Shown: piece by piece, positions 25,401 through 34,860 of the stretch
Layout: each line of letters opens with the position of its first letter
How positions within the stretch are numbered: the stretch's first letter is position 1
Assembly: GCA_000688615.1 (NCBI GenBank)
Contig: JHVA01000001.1
Span: 4,819,001-4,883,000 of the forward strand
DNA length: 64,000 bases
Direction of reading: 5' to 3'
From: Acidobacteriaceae bacterium KBS 146
GTDB taxonomy: Bacteria > Acidobacteriota > Terriglobia > Terriglobales > Acidobacteriaceae
Made by a program: the position numbers and the translations under genes
The notes under the pieces: generated by a model
What the model was told of the DNA's origin: nothing
Database searches by the model: none
Seen by the model: the letters and a program-made list of their open reading frames with translations, nothing else

Positions 25401-25556
25401 TGAGAGACCTCCTGCCGCAATTTGCCTGGACTGAAAATACTCTCCGTCTAAGCCACTTCGCAATGCAATCGGAGCCTTCCTGAGAAGCCTCGTGGAATCA
25501 AGACGGAGGTTGCAGATCCCTCCTTAAGACGTGTCACCCGTTACACTTGTCATCAC

Positions 25557-26957
25557 ATGCTTGAGTGGATTCTCTTTCGCGTCATTCTGGTGGCCTTCTT
25601 CATTCTGGCCAGCAGTTTCTTTGTCGCGGCGGAGTTTGCCCTGGTCAGCGTGCGCGAGACTCGCGTTCAGCAGCTCATCGCGCATGGCCGTCCCGGCGCT
25701 GTGACCGTCCTCAAGCTTAAGCACACCATCAATGAGTTTCTGCCTGCCGTCCAGCTGGGAGTCACCCTTGCCTCTCTCGCTCTGGGCTGGATCGGCGAGC
25801 CTGCCGTCGCCGACATTCTCCTGCGCTTCGCCGCGGATTGGCTGCATCACCTTCCGCCTCACGCGACGATCTATGCCCATTCAGCAGCCGTCATCATCGC
25901 GTTTGCCCTGATCACCTACTTCGAAGTGCTTCTGGGAGAGCTCGTCCCCAAGTCGCTCGCCCTGCAGCGTACCGAGCGCATTGCTCTCGCCGTCGCCGGG
26001 CCGATGGATGTCTTCATCCGAATTACGCGTCCTGTTGTCCGGCTCATGAACTCCTCAGCCTCGCTTGTGCTCAGGCTCTTCCGCGCTCCTCTCAGCGGGG
26101 AGGGCGGTGTGCACTCTCCTGAAGAACTCAAGCTCATCGCGACCGCCACCCGCCGGATGGGCTTGCTCCCTGCCGTTCAGGAAGAGATCATTCATCGCGC
26201 CATCGAGCTGAACTACGTTACCGTGCGGGAGATCATGACGCCCCGCGGCAGAATCTTCTCGCTCCCGGCGGATATGCCGGTGGAGCAGGCCAGCTCTCGC
26301 ATCGTCGAAGAACAACACTCGCGGATTCCCGTCTACGATCCTGCAGGCCCGGGCACAGATAATATCATCGGAATCGTCTACTCCAAAGACGTCTCGCGAT
26401 TCATGCATGTGCGTTCCGTCTCGCTTACCCTCGGCGGACGCGGCCAGTCCGGCCTGACGCTTCGCCACATCATGCGTCAGCCCACGGTCGTTCCCGAAAC
26501 CAAGCTGGCGATCGAGCTGTTGCAGGAGTTCCAGCAGAATCGCCGTCAGATCGCCATCGTCGTTGACGAGTTCGGCTCAACCGTTGGCCTGGTCAGCGCC
26601 GAAGACATTCTGGAACAGATCGTCGGAGAGCTGGACGACGAGTTCGACGTCACTCGCTCTGCACTGCCCAGCGCGACGGGTGTGATGTCGCTCGAAGGCT
26701 CGACCTCGCTCCGCGATCTCCGCACGCAGCTCCATTGGGAGTTTCCTCGCGAGGCCGGAGTTGAAACTCTCGCCGGTTTTCTGCTCGCCCAGCTTGGTCA
26801 CATTCCCCTCGCAGGTGAGAGCGTCGAATACGATGGCCGGCGCTACACCGTCGCACAGATGCAGGGGCATCGCATCGGTCGCATCAACGTTGAGCCGGTC
26901 AACGCTCCCGTGGATCTCGTACCGTACGAAGAAGAGAGCAGGGAAGCAACGCAATGA
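25557..26957 (+). CDS. CNNM/CorC family membrane protein with CBS domains
   Basis: 466 aa. The N-terminal DUF21/CNNM membrane domain (about residues 1-195; MLEWILFRVILVAFFILASS, then FFVAAEFALVSVRETR) has about four helices. Two CBS repeats follow (about 215-345; MTPRGRIFSLPADMPVEQAS and MRQPTVVPETKLAIELLQEF, with VVDEFGSTVGLVSAEDILEQIVGE). The C-terminal CorC/HlyC domain is about 365-450. The family is linked to Mg/Co efflux; older annotations call it hemolysin without good cause. Overlaps the next gene by 4 nt (ATGA), so the two are coupled. Confidence 0.9.
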   Translation: MLEWILFRVILVAFFILASSFFVAAEFALVSVRETRVQQLIAHGRPGAVTVLKLKHTINEFLPAVQLGVTLASLALGWIGEPAVADILLRFAADWLHHLPPHATIYAHSAAVIIAFALITYFEVLLGELVPKSLALQRTERIALAVAGPMDVFIRITRPVVRLMNSSASLVLRLFRAPLSGEGGVHSPEELKLIATATRRMGLLPAVQEEIIHRAIELNYVTVREIMTPRGRIFSLPADMPVEQASSRIVEEQHSRIPVYDPAGPGTDNIIGIVYSKDVSRFMHVRSVSLTLGGRGQSGLTLRHIMRQPTVVPETKLAIELLQEFQQNRRQIAIVVDEFGSTVGLVSAEDILEQIVGELDDEFDVTRSALPSATGVMSLEGSTSLRDLRTQLHWEFPREAGVETLAGFLLAQLGHIPLAGESVEYDGRRYTVAQMQGHRIGRINVEPVNAPVDLVPYEEESREATQ

Positions 26958-27904
26958 CGCGCTCGGCTCTCTGGCGGCCGCTGCGCCGCGTTCTGCTTAC
27001 GCTTCCCGTACTCTGGGTCGTCGTATCGGTTGTCTTTCTGCTCATTCATCTGGTTCCCGGCGATCCTATCGTGCAGATGCTGGGCGAAGGGGCGACGGCC
27101 TCCGACATCGACGCGCTGCGTCACGCCTATGGTCTCGATGCTCCTCTGCTTGAGCAGTACGCCCATTACTGGCGCGGAATCCTCCATGCCGACCTCGGCC
27201 AGTCGCTTCGCCTGCACGACTCGGTCACACACCTCATCCTGCAGCGCTACCCATACACCGTTGCGCTTACGCTCGCCGCGCTCGTGATCGGAGTGGCGAC
27301 CTCCATCCCTGCAGGAATCGCCTCCGCGCTGCATCGCAACCGCTGGCAGGATCGCGGGCTGGGTGTCCTGTCGCTCGTAGGACTTTCCTTCCCCAACTTT
27401 GCGCTCGGGCCCATCCTCATCCTGATCTTCTCGATCTCGCTCGGCTGGTTCCCCGTCTCTACTGCCGGCGATGGAAGCCTCGTAGATTTCCTGTTGCATC
27501 TTGTGCTGCCCGCGTTGACTCTCGGCCTCTCGCTCGCAGCGGTTCTTACACGCATGGTCCGGACGGCCATGCTGGAAGAGTTGGGGCAGGACTACATCCG
27601 CACGGCCCGGGCCAAAGGCCTCTCCGAAAACACCGTCGTCTATCGCCATGCCCTGCGCAACGCATTGATCCCGGTGCTGACCGTCATCGGCCTGCAGTTC
27701 GGTTCACTGCTGGCTGGAGCCATCGTGACGGAGACCATCTTCAGCTGGCCAGGAATCGGCCGCCTCACCATCTCGGCCATCTATAACCGCGATTACGCCC
27801 TGGTGCAGGGCTGTATTCTCGCCATCGGTCTCACGTATGTGGCTGTCAATCTTCTGACGGACGTTGCGTACACCATCGTCAATCCAAGGATGCGCAGCAC
27901 CTAG
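26954..27904 (+). CDS. ABC transporter permease, DppB/OppB type
   Basis: 316 aa, six membrane helices. It has the N-terminal VVFLLIHLVPGDPIVQMLGEGA characteristic of DppB-type peptide/nickel permeases, and the EAA loop EELGQDYIRTARAKGLSENTVVYRHALRNALIPVL. Substrate unknown. The matching DppC-type permease is not downstream but 4 kb away on the other strand (32001-32882); no ATPase or binding protein is in the window. Coupled to the CorC-like gene by a 4-nt overlap. Confidence 0.9.
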   Translation: MTRSALWRPLRRVLLTLPVLWVVVSVVFLLIHLVPGDPIVQMLGEGATASDIDALRHAYGLDAPLLEQYAHYWRGILHADLGQSLRLHDSVTHLILQRYPYTVALTLAALVIGVATSIPAGIASALHRNRWQDRGLGVLSLVGLSFPNFALGPILILIFSISLGWFPVSTAGDGSLVDFLLHLVLPALTLGLSLAAVLTRMVRTAMLEELGQDYIRTARAKGLSENTVVYRHALRNALIPVLTVIGLQFGSLLAGAIVTETIFSWPGIGRLTISAIYNRDYALVQGCILAIGLTYVAVNLLTDVAYTIVNPRMRST

Positions 27905-27913
27905 CGTTAGCTT

Positions 27914-30367
27914 CTAGAAGTTCCAGGAGACCGTTCCGCGGATCACGCGCGGTTCGCCCGGCTTCACGTAGACATCGTTATAAGAGCCGCTGTAGTAGCG
28001 CTTGTTGCCGAGGTTATTGACATTGACCTGCCACTGCGCCGGTCCGCGTCGATAGGTGAGCGAAGCATCGACAAGTCCATAACCCGGCAGATCGAAGGTG
28101 TGGGCCAGATCACCGGACTGATCTGTGTAGCGACGTCCTCCGACGCCGAAGGCAAGACCACGTACGGCACCGCGCGGAATCTCGTAGGTCGTCCATAGGT
28201 TGAAGATGTTCTTCGGGGCATTGATGGTGGGCGTTCCTTCAGGCAGGGTCGTATCGTTGGTCACTACCGCATTGATGTGGGAGTAGGCAGAGGTGACATT
28301 CCATCCGCGCAGCGGATGCAGCGTAGCTTCCAGCTCCACACCCCGGCTGCGCTGCTGTCCCGTCACAAGGTAGAAGTTTGGGTGCGCAGGATCTGTGGTT
28401 GAGACATTTTTTCGGTCGAGCTGAAAGATCGCCAGGGTGGTCATGACGCGGCCGCCAAACAGGGCCGACTTTGCGCCGCCTTCCCACTGCTGCCCGCGTT
28501 CGGGAGTCATGTACCGACCCGTGGTGGAGCCATCAAACACCTGCCCTGACTGCGGCATGAAGGACTTGCTGAAGCTGGCATAGATGGTCGTCGACGGTAT
28601 GCCCTGCCACGTCACACCGATACGCGGGGTCAGGCCCGTGTCGTTCTGATTGGGCGATCCCTTGATCTGGTTCTTTGCGAAGTCCACGCGGCCACCTCCG
28701 GTCACCGTGAAGTGGTGGGGGAGGCGAATATGATCCTGCAGATAAACTCCGGCGTACTGCGTGACCGTCTGGCTGCGGGTATACGGCGAGAGGGGACGCA
28801 CCGGGTTTGCTCCATAGACAGGAGCGTAGAGGTCCAGCGGCTCGTACTGCGATGGATCGGAGAAGTCGATGGAGTAGCCGACCGACGACGCCGGCTTCCG
28901 GAAGAAATCCAGCCCAAGCAGCGCATTGTGCTCCATGTTCCAGAAGTCCGCATGACCCTCCATGCTGGTGTCGACCTCCTGTGTCTGCCAGGGTCCGTGC
29001 CAGCTCAGAGGATAGCGATAGAGCGTCCGCTGATCCGCTCCAAGGAAGGATGGATAGTAGATCCGGTTCCAGTCCTGCTGGTACCAGGCGAATCGCGCAT
29101 TCTGACGCAGGGAGAGACGTTCGCCGAAGCCTTGCCGGAGCTGGTAGCCGATCTGCTGATTCGCCTCGGCCAGCTGATTGGCGTGTGCCTCCAACTCTCC
29201 GTTATAAGTGCTGATCGGAATCGCGCCGTTCGGATTTGGCAGCGCTGTACCGGCCGCGGGCAACGGCATGCCCTGCCGTCCGTTGTCGCGCTGAGCGCGC
29301 CCAATCAGCGTCAGCGTGGTTGCCGCCGCCGGATGCCAGGTAATCGACGGCGCGAGATAGTAGCGATGCCGGTAGGTGTGGTCCACAAACGTGTTGGCGG
29401 TGTGATAAAGAGCGCTCAGCCGTCCATAGACGGTGTTCGAGGAGTTCAGTGAGCTTCCAACATCGATAGCCGGATCCAGAAAGTTGAACGAGCCTGCCGT
29501 GAGCTGCACATGAGCAAAGGTGGCCGGCACCGGCTTGCGGGTAACGATGTTGATCAGGCCCCCAAGAACACTCTGACCGTACAGCGAGGAGGACGGCCCC
29601 TTGAGCACCTCCACCGACTCCAGCCCCCAGGTCTCTTCCATCATTCCATTACCGCTGCGCAGACCATCGATATAGGTGTTGAACGAGGCGTCGAAGCCCC
29701 GGATGCGGTAATAGTCCCAGCCGTCGTAGTAGCCGCCCGGCATCACTCCTGCAACGTTTTTGAGGGCGTCGTCGAGTTTCACTACATTCTGTGAGTTCAT
29801 CAACTCACGGTTGACGACGCTGATCGCCTGCGGAACTTCCGCCAGTGGCAGATCCGTCTTGGTGCCCCCGATGGCGGCCGTCGTCGCAAACTCATTGCCT
29901 GCCGTAACCGTGACCGAGCTCTTGAGTTGCCCTAGCCGCAGCTCCGGGTTCAACACTGTGCCCGCCGCTGCGTCTGTAACCAAAACGTCCTGAACCGCAT
30001 TGCCGAAGTTGGAAGCCTCGATCAGCATCTGGTAGTGGCCGGCGGGAATCGTAACCGAATACGCTCCGGCAGTATCCGTTGTGACCGCCAGGCGAAAGTC
30101 TCCACACAGGATCGTGAGCTGTGCTCCCCCCACCCCGGCGCCGCTGGGATCGCTGACGACTCCGGATAGCTTCCGTACGGGGTTGTCCGGTGCGCTGGTG
30201 CAGGCAACAGGGACGCTCTCCGACGAGACGGGATCGCTCGACAGTATCTCCGATCTCCCATCCTCCGCCCAGATACAGCTCGTGACCCCCATCGAGAGCA
30301 GCAAAATCATCAAACCGGCACGGACGATTCGTGCAGAAGATTGGGCCAGAAATTGGTATAGATCCAT
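27914..30367 (-). CDS. TonB-dependent siderophore-type receptor with carboxypeptidase-regulatory-like domain
   Basis: 817 aa outer-membrane receptor. Signal sequence at the N-terminus (MDLYQFLAQSSARIVRAGLM, then ILLLSM), followed by a carboxypeptidase-regulatory-like beta domain (about residues 45-130; GVVSDPSGAGVGGAQLTILCG). The plug domain (about 145-260) has EVPQAISVVNRELMNSQNVVKLDDALKNVAGV and IRGFDASFNTYIDGLR. The 22-strand barrel ends in RGTVSWNF with the expected terminal Phe. The plug style matches ferrichrome/siderophore receptors. The start at 30367 was chosen over 30517 because AAAGG lies upstream and a signal peptide follows. Upstream is a tandem palindromic operator. Confidence 0.9.
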   Translation of the reverse strand: MDLYQFLAQSSARIVRAGLMILLLSMGVTSCIWAEDGRSEILSSDPVSSESVPVACTSAPDNPVRKLSGVVSDPSGAGVGGAQLTILCGDFRLAVTTDTAGAYSVTIPAGHYQMLIEASNFGNAVQDVLVTDAAAGTVLNPELRLGQLKSSVTVTAGNEFATTAAIGGTKTDLPLAEVPQAISVVNRELMNSQNVVKLDDALKNVAGVMPGGYYDGWDYYRIRGFDASFNTYIDGLRSGNGMMEETWGLESVEVLKGPSSSLYGQSVLGGLINIVTRKPVPATFAHVQLTAGSFNFLDPAIDVGSSLNSSNTVYGRLSALYHTANTFVDHTYRHRYYLAPSITWHPAAATTLTLIGRAQRDNGRQGMPLPAAGTALPNPNGAIPISTYNGELEAHANQLAEANQQIGYQLRQGFGERLSLRQNARFAWYQQDWNRIYYPSFLGADQRTLYRYPLSWHGPWQTQEVDTSMEGHADFWNMEHNALLGLDFFRKPASSVGYSIDFSDPSQYEPLDLYAPVYGANPVRPLSPYTRSQTVTQYAGVYLQDHIRLPHHFTVTGGGRVDFAKNQIKGSPNQNDTGLTPRIGVTWQGIPSTTIYASFSKSFMPQSGQVFDGSTTGRYMTPERGQQWEGGAKSALFGGRVMTTLAIFQLDRKNVSTTDPAHPNFYLVTGQQRSRGVELEATLHPLRGWNVTSAYSHINAVVTNDTTLPEGTPTINAPKNIFNLWTTYEIPRGAVRGLAFGVGGRRYTDQSGDLAHTFDLPGYGLVDASLTYRRGPAQWQVNVNNLGNKRYYSGSYNDVYVKPGEPRVIRGTVSWNF

Positions 30368-30706
30368 GAAAGTGCCTTTCCGTTCGTTCAATCGAGACGC
30401 AGCCTCGCCACACGCCGAAGGGATAAACCGTTCCGGATCAAACACATCGGCGACCTTCAAATATAGGACTGATCTAGTCCCTATTAATATCGGACCAATA
30501 TGGTCTGAGTCAAACAATTTTAGGATTTAATGGAAAAAGGAAACTCTCATCGCAAGAGAGGAGACGGCGCCAGACAGCTGATATTACTTATATATTTGTG
30601 TTATTTACTGCTATAAATCTAGAGTCCTACTTTAGCGTTATGGAGGTTCTCTCCCGTGCTAAAAGCAGGCGGAATTGAGGTTCCGATGAGACGACTCCCA
30701 TCACGT
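30368..30706. other. Upstream region of the TonB receptor gene
   Basis: 339 bp between the receptor start and the yfcE-like stop on the minus strand. It is AT-rich from 30580 to 30650. Besides the tandem operator (30466-30506) nothing else is recognised; the stretch 30107-side coding is not involved. A further half-site AGTCCTA-like element is seen near 30630. Confidence 0.4.
30466..30506. promoter_or_regulatory. Tandem palindromic operator GGACY-N5-RGTCY
   Basis: Two similar dyads: GGACT-gatct-AGTCC (30466-30480) and GGACC-aatat-GGTCT (30492-30506), each flanked by AT/TA on the left side. Centres are 26 bp apart, about 2.5 helical turns. They lie about 100-140 bp upstream of the TonB receptor start. 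The shape fits a dimeric regulator, perhaps iron-responsive or Rrf2-type; the family is unknown to me. Confidence 0.55.
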
Positions 30707-31165
30707 TTAGTCCAGTAATTCAATAAGTCTGGCGTTCACTCCCGTCTCGTCCGTGGTCACGAGAGCGACGGCGATGGGGAGAGAGAATCTGCGGGGGCCT
30801 GCACTTCCGGGGTTCAGGTACATCACCCCTCTCTTCTGTTCGATCGCCGGTTTGTGGGAGTGTCCGCTGACCACCACACTCACCTGGGCCGCGACGGGAT
30901 CGATGTCCAGATCGTGGACCGAATGGACCATGTAAAACAGCCTGCCACCCAGTTCGATTGCCTCGGTGGCGGGCAGCAGCGCACATTCGCCCCGGACGTC
31001 GATATTGCCGCGAATCGCCGTTACCGGTGCAATCTGTCGCAGCCTGTCGAGTATGGTGTTGTCTCCAATATCGCCCGCATGCAGAATATGTTCGCACTCG
31101 GCCAGGGCCACCAGGGCCTCGGGCCGCAGCAGTCCGTGGGTGTCTGAGATGACTCCGACCAACAT
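30707..31165 (-). CDS. YfcE-like metallophosphoesterase
   Basis: 152 aa, the size of MJ0936/YfcE phosphodiesterases. Metal-ligand motifs are in order: GVISDTHG (N-terminus), HAGDIGD, IRGNID and VVSGHSHKPAIEQ. It probably hydrolyses phosphodiesters with Mn or Mg; the natural substrate is unknown. The gene upstream ends 5 nt before its start, so the two form an operon. Confidence 0.9.
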   Translation of the reverse strand: MLVGVISDTHGLLRPEALVALAECEHILHAGDIGDNTILDRLRQIAPVTAIRGNIDVRGECALLPATEAIELGGRLFYMVHSVHDLDIDPVAAQVSVVVSGHSHKPAIEQKRGVMYLNPGSAGPRRFSLPIAVALVTTDETGVNARLIELLD

Positions 31166-31170
31166 CGTTT

Positions 31171-31647
31171 TTATGCCAGCCGCAGGAGCTGCAGCGAAGC
31201 CACGGAACGGCTTTGTGCAGGATCATGGCTGCGATCGGGGTCGATCCGGAGCTCGAGCGCCGTCACTCCCCGCAGCTGCACCTTGTAATCTTCCAGCTCC
31301 TCGGCCGAACCGTTGGGCGAGAAGTTCCACTGCTGGCGTGCCACCTCGTTGAGTTCGTTGTCGGCCAAAGCCAGCAGCCAGAACTCCTGGGCTCGTTCTA
31401 CGGTCTTCTCCACGAAGTGCAGCTGGATTCGCCGTATTGTCTGCGGCTCGTCGAAGAGAATCCGAATCCTCTGCGGTCCCGGACCTGCAGCCCGCCATCC
31501 CGTCGTTCCAGGTTTGTCGAGCGCGTGCTCGATGGGGAACGCCGGGTCCTCAGAGCTGATCTCTACCGAGGCAATCCTTTCGAGGTTCAACCAGGAATCG
31601 GAGTCCGGCTCTGCGTCGACGTTCTTTGAAATCACAACCTTTCGCAT
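31171..31647 (-). CDS. Conserved hypothetical, possible galactose-binding-like (F5/8 C) fold
   Basis: 158 aa, no signal peptide. VEISSEDPAFPIEHALD, GWRAAGPGPQRIRILFDEP and IRRIQLHFVEKTVERAQEFWLLA suggest a discoidin-type beta sandwich (FPIEHALD and the PQTIRRIQL strand). That is a pattern impression, not a proven fold. The start at 31647 has AAGGGGG upstream; the frame could extend to 31692. Operon with the YfcE-like gene. Confidence 0.7.
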   Translation of the reverse strand: MRKVVISKNVDAEPDSDSWLNLERIASVEISSEDPAFPIEHALDKPGTTGWRAAGPGPQRIRILFDEPQTIRRIQLHFVEKTVERAQEFWLLALADNELNEVARQQWNFSPNGSAEELEDYKVQLRGVTALELRIDPDRSHDPAQSRSVASLQLLRLA

Positions 31648-32000
31648 GTAGCCCCCTTTTCGAAAGTACGCTCTAGCAACATTGCCCAGCATACGTGAAA
31701 GCCGCAGTAGAGCGTCTCCCCGTCAGCACTGGTCCGAGCGGCCAGGGTGTATCGCAGCACGCAGGTGGCTCGCTCCGTCCTTTGAGCGGCGTGACCCTGT
31801 AGCAAAATATTAAGTTTATGAATTAGTTATTTTGTGAAAACACAACAAAATAAAAGAGATAAATATTGCGACCTGGTGGGCTCCATGTAGAAACTAGAAG
31901 GGCGCTGTCTGGCAAGAAAAAGCTGGCTCTGAAATCGAAGTCCGGACCTATCTCTTTTCCTCTGAATACTTTGCGCAAAAAATGGGGAGGGGGTGGTCGT
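31648..32000. other. Intergenic region with AT-rich inverted repeat
   Basis: 353 bp between the small protein gene and the dppC-like stop. No gene. It includes TTATTTTGTG...CAACAAAATAA (31827-31853), an imperfect AT-rich inverted repeat that could be a terminator or operator. The remainder shows nothing recognised. Confidence 0.4.
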
Positions 32001-32882
32001 TCAAAGTCCCGACCGCATTCGCGTGCGGGGGTCCATGTAGTCTCGCAGGGCATCCCCGATGAAGTTGAACGAGAGAACGCACAGCATGACGGCCATGGCC
32101 GGGAAAAAAACCATGTGGGGCGAGTCGAACAGATGAGAGCGGGCGTCGTTCAGCATCGACCCCCAGCTCGCCGCAGGGGGTGGAACCCCAAGGCCAAGAA
32201 AGCTCAGCGTCGCCTCCGCCATGACGGCGGTAGCCATCCCGATCGCAGCCTGAACGATCAGGGGCTGCACGATATTGGGGAAGATGTGCCGGCTGAGAAT
32301 TCGGAAGTCGGAGGCTCCAAGAGCCCGGGCCGCCTCGACAAACTCGCGTTCTTTGACCGCCATGACCTGTCCACGAACCAGACGCGCATAACCGACCCAC
32401 CCTGAGATCGCGAGCGCCACGATCACATTTCCGAGGCCAGGGCCCATGAAGGCAACAAAGGCAATCGCCAGCAGGATTCCCGGAAGGGCGAGGAAGGCAT
32501 TCATCACATAGACGTTGATCGCCGTATCGAGCCAGCCGCCATAAAACCCGGCAACACATCCCGCAAACAGGCCGATACCGAGAGAGAGCCCGACGACGGA
32601 GACCGCGACAATCAAGGAGATGCGGGCACCGTAAAGCGTGCGTGAAAGGATATCGCGGCCCAGTTCATCAGTCCCGAACCAGTGCGAGCTGCTAGGTCCC
32701 AGCAATCGGCCATGCAGGTCGAGCGCAGCCGGATCCTGCGGTGCCAGCCATGGAGCAAACAGAGCGCAGAGGAGGAAGACCGCTAGCAGGAAGACGCCAA
32801 GTGCGGCCAGCGGCTGCTCTTTGACCATTTCAATCGGTGACCGCTGTGTTCCTGGCATTGTGATTACTGTCGTTTCTGCCAC
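32001..32882 (-). CDS. ABC transporter permease, DppC/OppC type
   Basis: 293 aa. DppC-type landmarks are LLGPSSSHWFGTDELGRDILSR near the first periplasmic loop and the EAA loop VKEREFVEAARALGASDFRILSRHIFPNIVQPLI, with LSFLGLGVPPPAASWGSML near the end. Six helices. The GTG at 32882 has GGAG 6 nt upstream; a TTG at 32912 would add ten residues. It lacks its DppB partner next door; that gene is at 26954-27904 in the opposite orientation. Confidence 0.9.
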   Translation of the reverse strand: MAETTVITMPGTQRSPIEMVKEQPLAALGVFLLAVFLLCALFAPWLAPQDPAALDLHGRLLGPSSSHWFGTDELGRDILSRTLYGARISLIVAVSVVGLSLGIGLFAGCVAGFYGGWLDTAINVYVMNAFLALPGILLAIAFVAFMGPGLGNVIVALAISGWVGYARLVRGQVMAVKEREFVEAARALGASDFRILSRHIFPNIVQPLIVQAAIGMATAVMAEATLSFLGLGVPPPAASWGSMLNDARSHLFDSPHMVFFPAMAVMLCVLSFNFIGDALRDYMDPRTRMRSGL

Positions 32883-33082
32883 GCTCTTCTCCGTTTCAAT
32901 CCTAACCTGCAATCAAGCTGTCACTTTCGTTGTAGATACCGCTCTGCCAGGCTGGTCCGGGGTTCTTCCAAAATCAACACGACGGTAGATATAATGGTTA
33001 CCAACTCCCCAGTTGAGCGCTGAACGATGCGCTCTGCACCCTCATTCGCAAGTCAATCTGGCAAAATAAGGATCCTTACTAC

Positions 33083-34069
33083 ATGAAGCTCAAAGGCGAA
33101 AAGGCAGTCGTTTGCGGCGCAGGCGGTTTTATCGGCGGTCACCTGGTAGAAAGCCTGCTGGCAAATGGTGTCGATGTCATCCGTGCAGTCGACATCAAAC
33201 CTATTGATGAGTGGTATCAGGCTTCCAAGGATGTCGAAAACTTGTCCCTTGACCTGAAGGACAAGGACAGCTGCCTGAAGGCTGCCGAGGGCGCGACTGC
33301 GATCTTCCAGCTCGCCGCCGACATGGGCGGCATGGGTTTCATCGAAAATAACAAGGCTCTCTGCATGCTCAGCGTTCTCACCAATACGCACATGTTGATG
33401 GCCGCCCGCGACAAGGGTGTCGAGCGTTTCTTCTACTCCTCCTCCGCCTGCGTCTATAACGGCGACAAGCAAAAGAATCCCGATGTCGTGGCCCTGAAGG
33501 AAGAAGACGCCTATCCCGCTCTACCGGAAGATGGTTATGGATGGGAGAAGCTCTTCAGCGAGCGCATGTGCCGCCACTTTGAAGAGGACTTCGGTCTCCA
33601 GACCCGCGTTGCGCGTTATCACAACGTCTATGGGCCGTTGGGGACCTGGACCGGCGGACGCGAGAAGGCTCCTGCTGCCATGTGCCGCAAGGTTCTTGAG
33701 GCCGTTCACTCCGGCAAGCACGAGATCGAGATCTGGGGCGACGGTCACCAGACCCGTTCCTTCATGTACATCGACGACTGCACCAAGGGAAGCCAGATGA
33801 TCTTCGAGAGCGATGTACACGAGCCTCTCAATCTCGGATCGAGCGAGCTGGTCTCTATAAACCAGCTGGTCGACATCGTGGAAGATATCGCCGGAATCAA
33901 GCTTGAGCGCAAGTACAACCTCAGTGCTCCCAAGGGCGTCAATGGACGCAACAGCGACAACACCCTCATCCAGCAGAAGCTCGGTTGGGCCCCCTCCATC
34001 AGCCTTCGCGAGGGTATGGCCAAGACCTATGCCTGGATCGAGGAGCAGATGCTGGCCGTTGCCAAATAA
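33083..34069 (+). CDS. GDP-mannose 3,5-epimerase-like NAD-dependent epimerase
   Basis: 328 aa short-chain epimerase. NAD motif GAGGFIGGHL, then ADMGGMGFIENN, YSSSACVYNG and the catalytic pair in YGWEK. The block GPLGTWTGGREKAPAAMCRK is very close to plant GDP-mannose 3,5-epimerase, which makes GDP-L-galactose and GDP-L-gulose. Bacterial members are less studied and related enzymes act on other sugars, so the substrate is likely but unproven. First gene of a three-gene polysaccharide operon. Confidence 0.85.
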   Translation: MKLKGEKAVVCGAGGFIGGHLVESLLANGVDVIRAVDIKPIDEWYQASKDVENLSLDLKDKDSCLKAAEGATAIFQLAADMGGMGFIENNKALCMLSVLTNTHMLMAARDKGVERFFYSSSACVYNGDKQKNPDVVALKEEDAYPALPEDGYGWEKLFSERMCRHFEEDFGLQTRVARYHNVYGPLGTWTGGREKAPAAMCRKVLEAVHSGKHEIEIWGDGHQTRSFMYIDDCTKGSQMIFESDVHEPLNLGSSELVSINQLVDIVEDIAGIKLERKYNLSAPKGVNGRNSDNTLIQQKLGWAPSISLREGMAKTYAWIEEQMLAVAK

Positions 34070-34071
34070 CT

Positions 34072-34836
34072 ATGGCCAATCAAGTCACCGCGATGGACCA
34101 TCGTCGTATCCTTGGCGTTGATTTTTTTGTCGGATCGGCTCAGGAAGCGATTGCAAGAATGCGTGCGGGGGGACTCCTTGTGGTCCCCGCCGCGCCCGCG
34201 CTTAAGGATATGGATAGCAACGCGGAGTATCGCGAGTCGCTTTTGAATGCTGACCTCGCCATCACCGACTCCGCCTTTATGGTGCTCATCTGGAACGGTC
34301 TCAAGCGCGACAATATCTCGCGTCTGTCCGGGCTTGAGTACCTCCACGAGCTTCTGCATGAACCCGACGTCCGCCAGCCCGGCAATACCTTCTGGGTGAT
34401 GGCAGGGGAGCAGAGCGCCCGTCGGAATCTCGATTGGCTGAACCAGCAGGGAATTACCGTTCCGGAAGAGAACGTCTATCTGGCGCCCTTTTATGGCAAA
34501 ACGGTGGAAGATCCTGCGTTGGTAGAGCGACTCAATCGCCTTCGTCCGCAGCACATCGTGGTTACGATCGGTGGTGGAACCCAGGAGCGTCTCGGACTCT
34601 ACCTCAAGCGCAATCTAGCCTATAAGCCCGCCATTCACTGCATTGGCGCTGCCATTGCCTTTCTCAGCGGAGATCAGGTCCATATTCCGATGTGGGCAGA
34701 TAAGTTTTATCTGGGCTGGTTGTTCCGCACGATTTCTGAACCTCGACGGTACTTCCCACGCTACTGGAGCGCACGCAAGCTCTTCCTGCTGATGCTTCGT
34801 TATCGGGAAAACCTTCCCGCACTTCGATCGCAGTAA
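34072..34836 (+). CDS. WecG/TagA/CpsF family glycosyltransferase
   Basis: 254 aa, GT26 family. Conserved stretches are NADLAITDSAFMVLIWNGL near residue 60, GLEYLHELL, and PQHIVVTIGGGTQERLGLYLK, followed by a C-terminal region (ISEPRRYFPRYW) near the membrane surface. These enzymes add a sugar such as N-acetylmannosaminuronic acid or ManNAc to a lipid-linked precursor. The start at 34072 is 2 nt after the epimerase stop; longer frames into the epimerase are rejected. Likely builds a surface polysaccharide with its neighbours. Confidence 0.85.
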   Translation: MANQVTAMDHRRILGVDFFVGSAQEAIARMRAGGLLVVPAAPALKDMDSNAEYRESLLNADLAITDSAFMVLIWNGLKRDNISRLSGLEYLHELLHEPDVRQPGNTFWVMAGEQSARRNLDWLNQQGITVPEENVYLAPFYGKTVEDPALVERLNRLRPQHIVVTIGGGTQERLGLYLKRNLAYKPAIHCIGAAIAFLSGDQVHIPMWADKFYLGWLFRTISEPRRYFPRYWSARKLFLLMLRYRENLPALRSQ

Positions 34837-34860
34837 ACCGGAAACAAACGTCCAGGAGCC

